Shown piece by piece: positions 54,942 through 64,000 of a DNA stretch of 64,000 nt. The notes beneath the pieces were generated by a model. The model was not told where the DNA came from. It did not search any database and saw only the letters and a list, made by a program, of their open reading frames with translations. Position 1 is the stretch's first letter, and every line of letters starts with the position of its first letter. Location of the stretch: assembly GCA_032622095.1 (NCBI GenBank), contig CP136065.1, positions 24,565,141 through 24,629,140 of the forward strand, in the 5' to 3' direction. The translations under genes and the position numbers were made by a program. The stretch comes from Siphonodentalium dalli. Taxonomy: Eukaryota > Mollusca > Scaphopoda > Gadilida > Siphonodentaliidae.

Positions 54942-55400
54942 AGGCACGGGCGGCGTTCGTTGCAGAAATATTCGTATTTGTTCAAATCGCCATCAACAGA
55001 AGGAACACCAAAATATTTACAGTTACGCTCATATGCCAAACATAATCAGCGCGTAAATAGTATATTGTCGTCAAGACGTACGATGATGTACGTAAACAAG
55101 AGACTGCTCGTGTTACAGAAGCTAACATAACACAGCGCAATTCTATTGCTTAATCACACAAAAATGATATAAACGCTCTTTATTATTTCCATATCAGGAA
55201 AACAATAGCAAATAACGCTCTTTATGTTTACCATATCCGGATCTAAACAAAAGCTAGGAAACGTAACTTTTTTTTGCTTTTGTTAAATAACAAAGGGGGG
55301 AATTGACAATAGCATAGTGTTTATGCCATATTTGTGATTGGCATAAGAACAAAGTATGTCTATATCTTACTATTCCTTCTGTTTGTGGCTGCCCGTATCT
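54942..55400. mobile_element. TTAA MITE (family T4), larger copy
   Basis: 459 bp, TTAA at 54938-54941, TTAC on the right. The ends AGGCACGGGCGGCGTTCG and GCCCGTATCT match the 45171-45560 copy. An extra 70-bp segment (about 55160-55260, AACGCTCTTTATTATTTCCA repeated in part) is present. It lies in intron 2 of the minus-strand gene. Confidence 0.78.
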
Positions 55401-56362
55401 TTACTATAATACCGACTATAGTATTTCGAAGATATAGCGAAGATACCCCGAGCCTTCAGTCGCTACCAGATAAACTACCCGGTTTATTAAACTAAACCCA
55501 GTTGGTGAATACGAGCCGATGTGTTGTGTTCTGTATTCAGGCCTAAACTGTATAATTGTTCGTGTTTCTGTTAACTCTACCTACCCATAACTCAGCCCAC
55601 TACACTGATAATTTAATTCCGACATGACTGAACACTGACATGTCACCATTTGTACCAAATGTAGTAGCATGAAAGCTTCTATATATATCTCTATCAGAAG
55701 TGTTTTTAATCCCGAAATATGAAATGAAGTAACTATGGTATTGTTAATTTCGAACTTCACGAGTGTAATGTCAGTGCTAATTTTTGGACTATTATTTCAT
55801 TGTTTATCTACATTGGTTTGATTGTATCAGATGTGTGGTTCGTTTCTATAGTATTCGAGTTAGGTTGGTTCGTTTCTTTGTTTGATTAGGCTTTCTCGAA
55901 ATTACAACATTTCTTTGTATGCTCAAGCGGGTGCTCATTAATTACCATTCATTGCACGTATTCTAAGCTTTACTTTTAATAATAACTTATTTGTCAAACT
56001 GTTATTGCCACTGTGGAGATCGGATATTTTATCATGCAAATCTGTTAATCTAATCTCGCGTCGTTAATTCACACATGTGCATGCTTTGTATATAAGAATG
56101 TGTAAAACTGTGTTAGGTTACTTTATGTTCCGGAACTCCGCCGTTCAGTAATTTCACTTATTACAACCGGAGTTCCGATTGTTGTGTGGACCGCTTCCAA
56201 CTATACCGGAATGTCCGTATGTTTCTATTGTAAAAATAAACGCTAATTCCCCAGAACGACTCCACCTTCTTACAGTACCAAAATCAGCTCTACCAAATAA
56301 TGTATGTGGCAAAATGCAGACATGATTTTCGCGACCGCTGTATAGTACATGCACTGGTTCGG

Positions 56363-56425
56363 CGAAAATTAAGTAGCTATTTCAGTGACACAGGGAATTA
56401 TGTAGCTATTTCAGTGAAACAGGGG
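56363..56425. repeat. Two-copy 28-bp tandem repeat
   Basis: GTAGCTATTTCAGTGACACA and GTAGCTATTTCAGTGAAACA occur in tandem, in intron 2 close to exon 2. Confidence 0.8.
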
Positions 56426-56563
56426 GAGATTTTGAAAATATTTCAACATTTCAATGAAATTTAGAATATTTAAAAACTAATACAAATAAACACAAAATAT
56501 GTTCCTACCTACTCCCTAATAGCCTGACAAATTTTCGCTAGCAGAAATATATTTAGGTCTTAC

Positions 56564-56657
56564 CTGGTGGTAGTCCACGGCAGCATGGGGTTGTGAATCC
56601 GAGGTCGCATGAGCACCTCCCGGCCACGACGGACTGTGAGTAGAAACACGGCGCTAC
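56564..56657 (-). CDS. Exon 2: cysteine-rich module
   Basis: Acceptor ACTGTATATTGCAG at 56658, donor CCAG|GTAAGA at 56563, phases 0 to 1. It reads VAPCFYSQSVVAGRCSCDLG and FTTPCCRGLPP: five cysteines in 31 residues with the C.C..GF pattern of EGF-like or EB modules. Phase agrees with both neighbours. Confidence 0.72.
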
Positions 56658-57330
56658 CTGCAATATACAGTATTAAATCTTAATTTCCTCGAAACATTAA
56701 GACCTATATAAAATTAGTAACAAAATATATCTAGTCTACTAGATGGTTTATCACATTCAGTTATACATGTATCCGTTGGATGGTGTATTACTCATTTTGG
56801 AGGGGTGCTCCGGATAAATTAGCAGAATGCCAAGTATCCAGTATAACAAAAAGATAATATGTCGGACAGTACCAACATTATATTGGTGTCTGTTTCACTG
56901 GGTGTAGACATATTTATTTCTTTACAAAATAATTGTATAATATATAACATAAAGACAATTATATTAGAGAATAGGATTTGGCAGAAAGCATGACGCTTAT
57001 ATCAGCCAGACATTCACAGGTTGTGTCTTTATTGATTATTCATAATGTTCTTTGCCAGTTAGGTTTTGCTTTTATGTTCAATGTTTTTATCTTCATAGCT
57101 TTGTTAGCCACCTGGGGCATATGCCGTCAAACAGTAACATCTAATAAGTTACTGTTGGGCAGCCCATGCATCAGATGACCTGAAATGTTACCTGTATGTG
57201 AACTGACCCTCGACCCAACCTCGACTTTCTCCCTTGGAGTTGACCATGATTGTATTGCAGTGAGAGTTTATGGTGAAATATAATTTTCGATGGTTGAGGT
57301 ACAAATTAATAGAAAATTGTTTTTATGCAC

Positions 57331-57432
57331 GGGCGTTAATGTTATGTACATATTGGGGTAGTGCTGAAAAGTGTTATCCATGGGCGTTAATGTTATGTAC
57401 ATATTGGGGTAGTGTTGAATAGTGTTATCCAC
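57331..57432. repeat. Two-copy 51-bp tandem repeat
   Basis: GGGCGTTAATGTTATGTACA anchors at 57331 and 57382. Three differences between copies. Located in intron 1. The in-frame duplication in a minus-strand open frame (57495-57268) is a consequence of 51 being a multiple of three. Confidence 0.9.
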
Positions 57433-58139
57433 GGCTTGGTAAGTGCTGATTGGGTTATTAATCATGTGATTAATGCAGACCATGTTCTCGGCCACTTGTG
57501 TTCGTTAAACAGTGGCGAGCGGACGTTTTACGGTTTATCTCATGAATTTTGTATTGCTAGGTTTATCTTATGACTTTGTATTGCTAGGTTCGAAGTCTTG
57601 TTATTTCTTGCTGGAGCTAGAGTTCTGCTGAAAATTAGAAGATATATAGCTATCGGGTTGCTGGGGATAGGTCAGCTTGGCGAATCCAGACAACAGTCCA
57701 GCAAGAAACAGTCTATTCGGTACAAAACATTTAGTTATGTAGTTTGTCTCACAGTTTAGTGATGAATCGCTTTTAAAACGATGTTCTGATCTAATAAAGC
57801 AAATACAGGTGGAGTTCTGCATAAACTTTGAAATATAGATAGATACAAGATTGGTTGAAGAATAGCCACCGAAAGTTGCTATGTAGCTTTAGTTCAAATC
57901 GATGGAGTTACAATACCCCAGTTTCGCGAAGAGTTGTATATCAACCCAGTGATATATTCGAGTTATGGCGGTGTTCATTGGTATTAAAAGCTAAACATGA
58001 ATGTTCAGTAAATGTGCATATTTCTGTCGCACGTTGTTCCTGTTTCTTTGAAAATCGTGTATGGTACTTGTTTATTACTATGGAAAGTGTAAGAAACATA
58101 AAGAGAAATGGTCTATTCCACCAGCCCAATTATGCAACA

Positions 58140-58315
58140 TTCCTCGCACAAATACGCACATAATCGACCTATAATGTGAAATAGATACACAGCGATTGTT
58201 TTCGTTTAATGGCGCGGGCCACAGTGAAAACACGTGTTAAAGAGTGCACACCTGAAATGTCGTGATATTGCTAATTTGTATCATTGTCCGCACATAATCT
58301 GCTTAGAATCGTCTT
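58140..58315 (+). repeat. Dispersed repeat family R1, fragment
   Basis: TCGCACAAATACGCACATAA, GTGAAATAGATACA, TGGCGCGGGCCACAGTGAAA and TCCGCACATAATCTGCTTAG, in the same order as 35465-35610. In intron 1. Confidence 0.7.
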
Positions 58316-58416
58316 GTATTTATTATCTTCTCACTGTTAGTTATTTATATTTTTCTCCAGTATAATATTTTCTCACATTATATTTATTTATCCACACAGC
58401 ATTATATATATATCGC

Positions 58417-58447
58417 GATAGAGAGAGAGAGAGAGAGAGTGTGTGCG
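58417..58447. repeat. GA then GT microsatellite
   Basis: ATAGAGAGAGAGAGAGAGAG followed by TGTGTGCGCG. Confidence 0.9.
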
Positions 58448-58994
58448 CGTCCATATGCTAGTGATGTTCATCTCTTGTTCCTCGCTGTTGACAGTACTTG
58501 TAAATAATGTTGCAATAATTTATACATATTCTCTCCCAAGATGAGGCAATACAGAATATCTTATTCGCGGACCATTGGCTTTGGGTGGGAATCAGCTCAT
58601 ATGATTTGACAACATAAAACAGCAATTAGTACTCTTTTATAACAGTAAATTACAATATTGTACCCACGAAGTTCATAAACATGTCAATAGAATGTTCCGA
58701 TGGTCAAATATCACCTTAAAACACTCAAAATGAGCGTCTGTAATAACAAGAGTCCATACTTTCAAAGTTCGTTTCTCTATGTTACACTATTTTTAACTCG
58801 TTTAAAACATAAAACTGAGGTGTGTTTTGATTATGCTGGCGTTGGTTGTATTATGCAATACGAATGTTTATTGAAAGTATTATTCATTTGTATTTTCCTG
58901 GTAAGCTGAAAAGGGCTTAGCAGATTTTGACTAATTTGGAGTCAAATCTGAGCGGGCACCATAACATGTGTTACATAATTATTGACACACTCAC

Positions 58995-59309
58995 CCCGTT
59001 AATGTTGATATATGTGACGGCAGCATACTCCGCGAGGCCACTGCATGGATTATCAGCGGGGTTCCTACAGGCGTTAATGACACATGATTGAGTATCCCTT
59101 TTGAAGTTTGCTGACTGGCAACTCCCATCATTCACGCACAGCAATGCACACTCTATTGCAGACCTGGCAGCAATGGTATAAATGGGGTCACAAAAGTCAC
59201 ACATCCATCCATTGCATATCCGAAATCCTTGATATGGAGACAAAGAGTTTACACAATTAAACAAGAAAAGGTACAAGAATAGTTTGTGTATCGTCACCAT
59301 TGTAGCCAT
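58995..59309 (-). CDS. Exon 1: signal peptide and PAN/Apple-like domain
   Basis: Start chosen at ATG 59309 (MATMVTIHKLFLYLFLF), because this Met or the one three codons on directly begins a signal peptide that ends near NSLS. The frame stays open upstream to 59438, but that part is basic and unlike a leader. The mature part reads GFRICNGWMCDFCDPIYTIA, then ECALLCVNDGSCQSANF, RDTQSCVINACRNPADNPC and EYAAVTYININ. The C..C..C spacing and the final tyrosine-rich strand fit PAN/Apple-type domains (about 75 residues). Exon ends in phase 0 at GGG|GTGAGT (58994). 105 codons. Confidence 0.75.
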
Positions 59310-59439
59310 TCTCCTTCTATGCACTATAAGATTATGTATCGTATCTCTTCCTATACGTCTTAGGTGTGTCGTGGCGGACAAGGGAATGTGGTGCTGCGTC
59401 TCTTCGGATAGCAGCTGTCCACTGATTGGCCTGTCCACC

Positions 59440-60211
59440 CTGGCTACTGAGTGACGGGGATATTCGATCGTAGTTGACAGAATGTGATGTTAGATATTGT
59501 CAATGATAACGATATGTTAGCTGGTTAACAGTATTTCAGTAGTACTGGGGTACCTTGAATGCGTGAAGAAAATCTATTAAACGTGTACATGAATGGTTGC
59601 AGAGACACTCGATGGATTAAATTGTTTCAAACAGGACTTGGAAAAAAATGTAGGCGTGTTTACGGTACTACGTTGTACACATATTAAGTGCGGCATCGTG
59701 AACATGGTAACGTAGTTGGTATGCACTGAATATTATCCATGCAACGTGTGCGTGTTTGTGGGGGGGGGGGGGGGGTTGGTGCTAATGTACCTGCATTGGT
59801 TACTAGATGTTAAAGCCCAGTGGCGGTTTTATTTTAGATTAAACATATTTTTTTTAAATAATTATATCACAAAGGGATCGGAGCACAAGTGGTGGCACTT
59901 AGTCATTGCTCCTCTCCCACAGAAATACAAACATAATAAATATAAAATAAACTGAATAAATATATAAAGTAAATGTCTATTTAAATATATATATTTAGTG
60001 AGTTGTCATATTGGGAGATGTCATTGCGATAGTTTGATATATAGTTTCTTTTATAGTATTGTGTTGGTCAAATGAGTGGCACATATAAATCAAGTGAAAT
60101 GATTGCTATCACGGATGAATTTCTGGGTTGCGTGGAATATTATGTATTTTGCTTGTGAGTGTATGATGGGTCGCCGAAGAGAACCGTTATTACTGATATA
60201 CTATCAAACTG
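59440..60211. other. Upstream region of the minus-strand gene
   Basis: Would hold the 5' UTR and promoter. No convincing TATA or initiator can be assigned by eye. A G-run of about 16 is at 59760-59775 and a CAGTGGCGG motif (hAT-like end) at 59819. Confidence 0.3.
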
Positions 60212-60259
60212 CAATAGATAGGAAAGAATTTCGCGTTGACTACTATATAGTTTACATTT

Positions 60260-60543
60260 AAACCATATCAAACCCAGTCGTAAGTCGGGATTTTTTCCCC
60301 CTGTGCCAATGCATTCTCTTATATATGCGAGTCGACCATAGGTCGCCTCGCATATATAAGAGAATGCATTGGCCTAACAATTTTTTTTAAATAAATGTTT
60401 CTTACAATTTTTAGGACGTAACATAAAAAACATCCATTACCCTGCAGGGAGCCCCACACATATAGAAGCATATAGAAGAGTGTCGTCTGCTCATGTTTGT
60501 CTGGGGCTCTGTATGGGTGAAATTATAAAATTGTTAAAGAATA
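60260..60543. mobile_element. GTGACCC MITE (family M1), both ends lost, between 48-bp direct repeats
   Basis: Starts inside the left terminal repeat (CATATCAAACCCAGTCG) and stops in the centre (GTTAAAGAATACAA), so the right 180 bp or so is missing. Flanked by direct repeats of 47-48 bp (60212-60259 and 60544-60590, GATAGGAAAGAATTTCGCGT inside) differing at one base. Confidence 0.85.
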
Positions 60544-60599
60544 CAATAGATAGGAAAGAATTTCGCGTTGACTACTATATCGTTTACATTAAAAAAAGA

Positions 60600-61460
60600 A
60601 GTGTTTTGCATTTTCGACCGGGTACACATAGGCGATTGGGCAATATGCTTAATATTTATCACCGTTTAGATCACTACATCTGCATCACATTCTAAAGTGG
60701 ATAACATTTACACTTCTAGTTCCGTGATTAAAATATTTGGCGGTTTTATGCATGACATTGAGCTCGGTGCAGTAAGACCCCGGTCCGATATAGAGGGTCA
60801 GAATAGGACGAAAAATACTGTTATACGGACTTCATATACCACACCATCATGTGACAATGAGGGGTAATCTTTTCTGGTCTATAACTGATATGGTGATCAC
60901 AACTGGCGTTCGCCACATGTTATGCGAACATGGTGTTACACCACTGATGTTGGTATACCACCACGACGCCAACTTGAAACATGGGTAAACTCCGAAAAGT
61001 CCTTGTGGTGGTAAAACACGATACCAAATATTATTTAAATCATACAAACATGGGCCGAGATATCTGCGCCGACTGATAGAAAACAAACATTTCCAGATAA
61101 ACAAAGACAAATGATAACTCCAATGCGAAAAACGTCAACAACGTCCATTGTGACCTCTTTTGAAAGCACTCCTTATGGCTTTTATTTATATCTGGAACCT
61201 GGATATTCTGTGGTGGCAATTTATTTTTAGATATTCTGAAGAATAATATCGAATGAATTTAGTTCAGACATTGCATTTATACCTTGGTCCATCATTATTC
61301 GAGTATGGTTACTTACAACCAGAAATAACATGTTCTACCGCGGTGGGCGCATCTAATGCAAATAACATATAACACCAGTCGTGCAGCTGTGCTTATAAGT
61401 TAGTCAGTGGCTTTCCTCAATTGGAATGGTGGTGTTTGTGTTGGGTGAAGAGATCTCCCA
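60600..61460. other. No recognised gene
   Basis: Short open frames; no splice-supported exon recognised. Confidence 0.3.
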
Positions 61461-61464
61461 ATGA

Positions 61465-61625
61465 ATTATAGGTCGACTATGTGTGTATTTCCGCGAGGAT
61501 ATGTTGAAATAACGGCTATGACTCCATTATCTGCTTATTTCAGAATCAAATAATTACATTATGCACCTCTTTCGCATTATAGGTAGATTATGTGCGTATT
61601 TGTGCGCGGATATGTTGCAATACAA
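61465..61625 (-). repeat. Dispersed repeat family R1, inverted copies
   Basis: GGTCGACTATGTGTGTATTT and GGTAGATTATGTGCGTATTT are both present, around CCATTATCTGCTTATTTCAG, the complement of the R1 order. From 61626 to 62130 nothing is recognised. Confidence 0.65.
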
Positions 61626-62130
61626 CAAGTTCTGACACAAGCTTGGTTTACCTTCCGCTAGATCCCACGAGAATGTCAACGTGTGTTCTTATATTGAGTA
61701 AGCTTTAATCAACTCGATTTGTCAGTAGTTAGTCAAGAAACAGTATTAGAAACGTCACATGTGATTGTGATCACAGCAAATTGTATGGGTTTTCCTATTC
61801 CAAAAAATACACTAGCACGTGATTGCAGTGGACTGACCAGCGCAGTGAAGAGACAGAACTCTACCTCGCGAAATCATTCAAAAGATCGCATGATGTGAAA
61901 CTATTTTGAAAGATCGAGAAAGAAAACAATAAAAACCGACAAAATCTTCAATAGCAAGAAACCAAATGATCCGGAACGCCATTCAGTATAAAACAATATA
62001 TCCGGTGCAGCAAAAATCTATTATAATAAACTGTAGAGGAAGAATATCAGAAAAATAAACTATGACAAGAATTGAAATCAAAAGGAGGCAATTTCCGACC
62101 ACAAAGTTTCGAGCGGAAGGTGAGTTGTAA

Positions 62131-63340
62131 AACTTTGGAGCCTATACATATTTTATCGTCGATTTTAATGCTTCATTTAAGTTTAAAGACTGCCTATATT
62201 CTCTGGAGAACTACACATCGTTACTTTCTGAAGATGCTCCCGTCATAATAATGGGTGATCTAAATGTACACCTTGGTGACTCAAGGGGACAAAACATGCC
62301 CGCTGGTCATGCTGAGCGTTCGGTGTGGATGCACCAATTCTTAGAGCGCGCATCTATGCAGTCTACTTTATGTCTTCCGACGTTAGCCGGACCAAAATTC
62401 ACATTCTATCCACATATTGTAGTAGCACAACCGACAACGATAGACCATATTCTCGTTCACAAAAGTATGTTATATTGTATCACAGGATGTTCCGTATTGA
62501 ATGACGACACACTAAACGTTTCAAATAATTTGCCTGTGACGTGCTCTCTCCTATTAGACATACATAATGTGACAAATCCCATCAAATACACACGGAGACT
62601 CTACAGCTGGGAAAAGGGAGATATAACTGCTTACCGTTCCCTGCTGGACAGCAGTTGCCTTGAACTTCTTACGCATCCGACCTCGGAAAAGCGTGATGTT
62701 CGTGCACTATATGAGGCAATAGTTGAATGTATCCACAGTGCATCTATTCAAGCTTTGGGCGCAAAGACGTCCAATTCACACGCGAAGCCCTACTGGAATA
62801 CAGAGCTCTCACATTTGCACAGAGAGGTAAAGGCTGCCCGCACCTGTTGGATTCGTTCCGGGAGACCGCGAAGCGTAAATTCAAATGTATATGTTGCCTA
62901 CAAGGATTCAAAACGCCGTTTCCGGAGAGCTATGAGATATGCTATAATTTCACAGGAGAGAAAATTTCTACTAGATGTCGAATTAGCAGCGACCAATGAT
63001 CCCACCTTATTCTGGAAATTGGCGAAATCCCGTGCTCACACGCAAATGGTTACTCCCGTTATTAACTTCGGAAATGGACCAACCCGTGATCCCAATTCAG
63101 TGCTGTCTCACTGGAGACAATATTTTGAACATTTGTACACTCCCAGTGTTCACAGAGATCCCCGCTTCGAACGATCGGTAATAAATCACGTGAAAATGGT
63201 GACGAACGTATCGACACAGAGCTGGAGTAGTACGATATTCTGTGAGCCGCTAACTGAGCAAGAAATCATTGCATGTATAAAACTGTTGGAAGAAAAAAAA
63301 TCTGGTGGCCCAGACGATGTAGTTAACGAACACGTTGGTC
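62131..63340 (+). pseudogene. LINE C, endonuclease C-part to RT start
   Basis: The frame is open from 62131 (after a TAA) through the ATG at 62251. Endonuclease motifs: VIIMGDLNVH (62236-62265), TTIDHILV (about 62440) and LNVSNNLPV, where the catalytic His of S(D/N)HxP is replaced by Asn-Leu, so the nuclease is dead. The connector has YWNTELSHLHREVKAARTCW and FEHLYTPSV, parallel to LINE B. The RT start EEKKSGGPDDVVNEH is reached and then homology stops near 63340. It is the same family as LINE B (shared WN.ELS.LH.E.K..R..WIR.GRPR). The element is truncated at both ends. Confidence 0.8.
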
Positions 63341-63540
63341 CGAATCGGCATCTCTGGTTTAGACTAGGTTTTATTCTAGTCCAGGTTTAACTCCAGTTTA
63401 AACTAGGTTTAAGTAGGGTTTAAAGTTGGTTTTACAGTAGTTAAACCAGGTTTATGGGAGTAAAACTGGGTTTTAGTGTACTTAAACCAAGTTTTGTGAT
63501 AAACTCAGTTTAAGTTGAAACTAGGTTTTATTAACGTGAT
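63341..63540. repeat. Degenerate AGGTTTAA / AACCTAGTTT repeats
   Basis: At least ten variants of (A/G)GGTTTAA, AAACTAGGTTT and GTTTAAACT follow LINE C directly. They resemble the GGTTTAAACC motifs of the 22925 and 42258 elements. From 63541 to the end nothing certain is seen; TAAAACCTAGTTTTTTGGGT near 63708 is a further stray motif. Confidence 0.6.
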
Positions 63541-64000
63541 AAAGTTATGGTAATATTACTAATTGTTTGTGGTGAATTGGCTATATAATCATCAGTATAA
63601 GCTTAGGTATATATGATTTATACGTACCATACGTCTCGCCTCGAACATACACCTTTAAATATACTTTGAAAAAAAAACAAAGTTAAACCACCCTACCCCA
63701 GGTTTGACTAAAACCTAGTTTTTTGGGTTTAATTATTGGGCCGATATTTTTCGCCCAATATTGATGTTGTTCTTCGTGAATATGGGAGTGTTTCTGTTGA
63801 ATTGGGGGAGGCGTTTATGCTCGGGTAGTTTTGCCACTCAATATTCCTGTGCAGTTTTCTGTACTTCTGACAGAACACTTCTGACAAATAGGCTAGTGTG
63901 ATGGATGCTTTCTTGCAATATAGGTTTTACGATTCGCTCGTTCGGAGGTCGCTTTGGCGCCAAAGAGCATGGAGGGATCGGACTAATCCATTTGACACAT

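Larger units (their letters stand above)
52875..59309 (-). other. Gene model: secreted PAN/Apple-like and cysteine-rich protein (partial, 3 exons)
   Basis: Three minus-strand exons with good splice sites and compatible phases form one gene: exon 1 at 59309-58995, exon 2 at 56657-56564 and exon 3 at 53012-52875. Introns are 2337 and 3551 bp. The product is 182 residues so far: a signal peptide, a PAN/Apple-like domain, then 11 cysteines in two small modules. It should be secreted or extracellular and bind protein or carbohydrate ligands through disulfide-stabilised folds. Exon 3 ends in phase 1 at a donor, so at least one more exon exists at lower coordinates; I could not identify it. Introns contain MITEs and a 51-bp tandem repeat. 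Confidence 0.7.

Overview
This window is non-coding-rich eukaryotic DNA. It has intron-containing genes with GT/AG splice sites and phase-compatible exons, non-LTR retrotransposons with APE-type endonuclease and reverse transcriptase, and a very dense set of small non-autonomous DNA transposons. The overall style (AT-rich, CR1-like LINEs, TTAA- and TA-target MITEs, abundant short dispersed repeats, a secreted PAN-plus-cysteine-rich gene) suggests a marine lophotrochozoan, most likely a mollusc. That placement is inference; no single sequence here proves it.

Host gene content is low. The best gene is on the minus strand at 59309-52875. A signal-peptide and PAN/Apple-like exon is followed by two cysteine-rich exons, with splice phases 0/0, 1/1 and 1; the gene continues beyond the last recognised exon. 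Three orphan exons are supported by splice signals: 2521-2753 (+, membrane segment and stop), 32667-32488 (-, membrane segment and stop) and 30561-30441 (-, internal). A two-exon gene fragment (19099 to about 18668, minus) lies inside a transposon.

Layout. 1-9 kb: decayed repeats, a TTAA MITE, a hAT element with a perfect 8-bp target duplication, an 813-bp foldback, a 58-bp tandem array and composite TTAA elements. 10-22 kb: one LINE (LINE B, plus strand). Its endonuclease start at 10584-10671 is separated from the rest by about 6 kb of minisatellites, a TA MITE and an oppositely oriented CR1-like LINE (LINE A, 14795-16646). Its reverse transcriptase is split again by a 1233-bp CACTA-like element at 18133-19365. 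22-45 kb: nested dispersed repeats, six of the seven copies of a 4-bp-TSD MITE family (8.6-60.5 kb overall), tandem repeats, a decayed pogo-like transposase and GGTTTAAACC-rich elements. 45-52.9 kb: TTAA elements and a hAT-like foldback with an empty site visible in a neighbouring repeat copy. 52.9-59.4 kb: the minus-strand gene. 60-64 kb: a truncated MITE between 48-bp direct repeats and a third LINE fragment (LINE C, same family as B).

The most unusual feature at window scale is a palindrome module of about 68 bp that recurs about 20 times inside at least three different MITE families. At least five TTAA-flanked element types are also present although no TTAA-type transposase is encoded here. 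Coordinates of dispersed repeats without a clear terminal inverted repeat are approximate (plus or minus about 20 bases).
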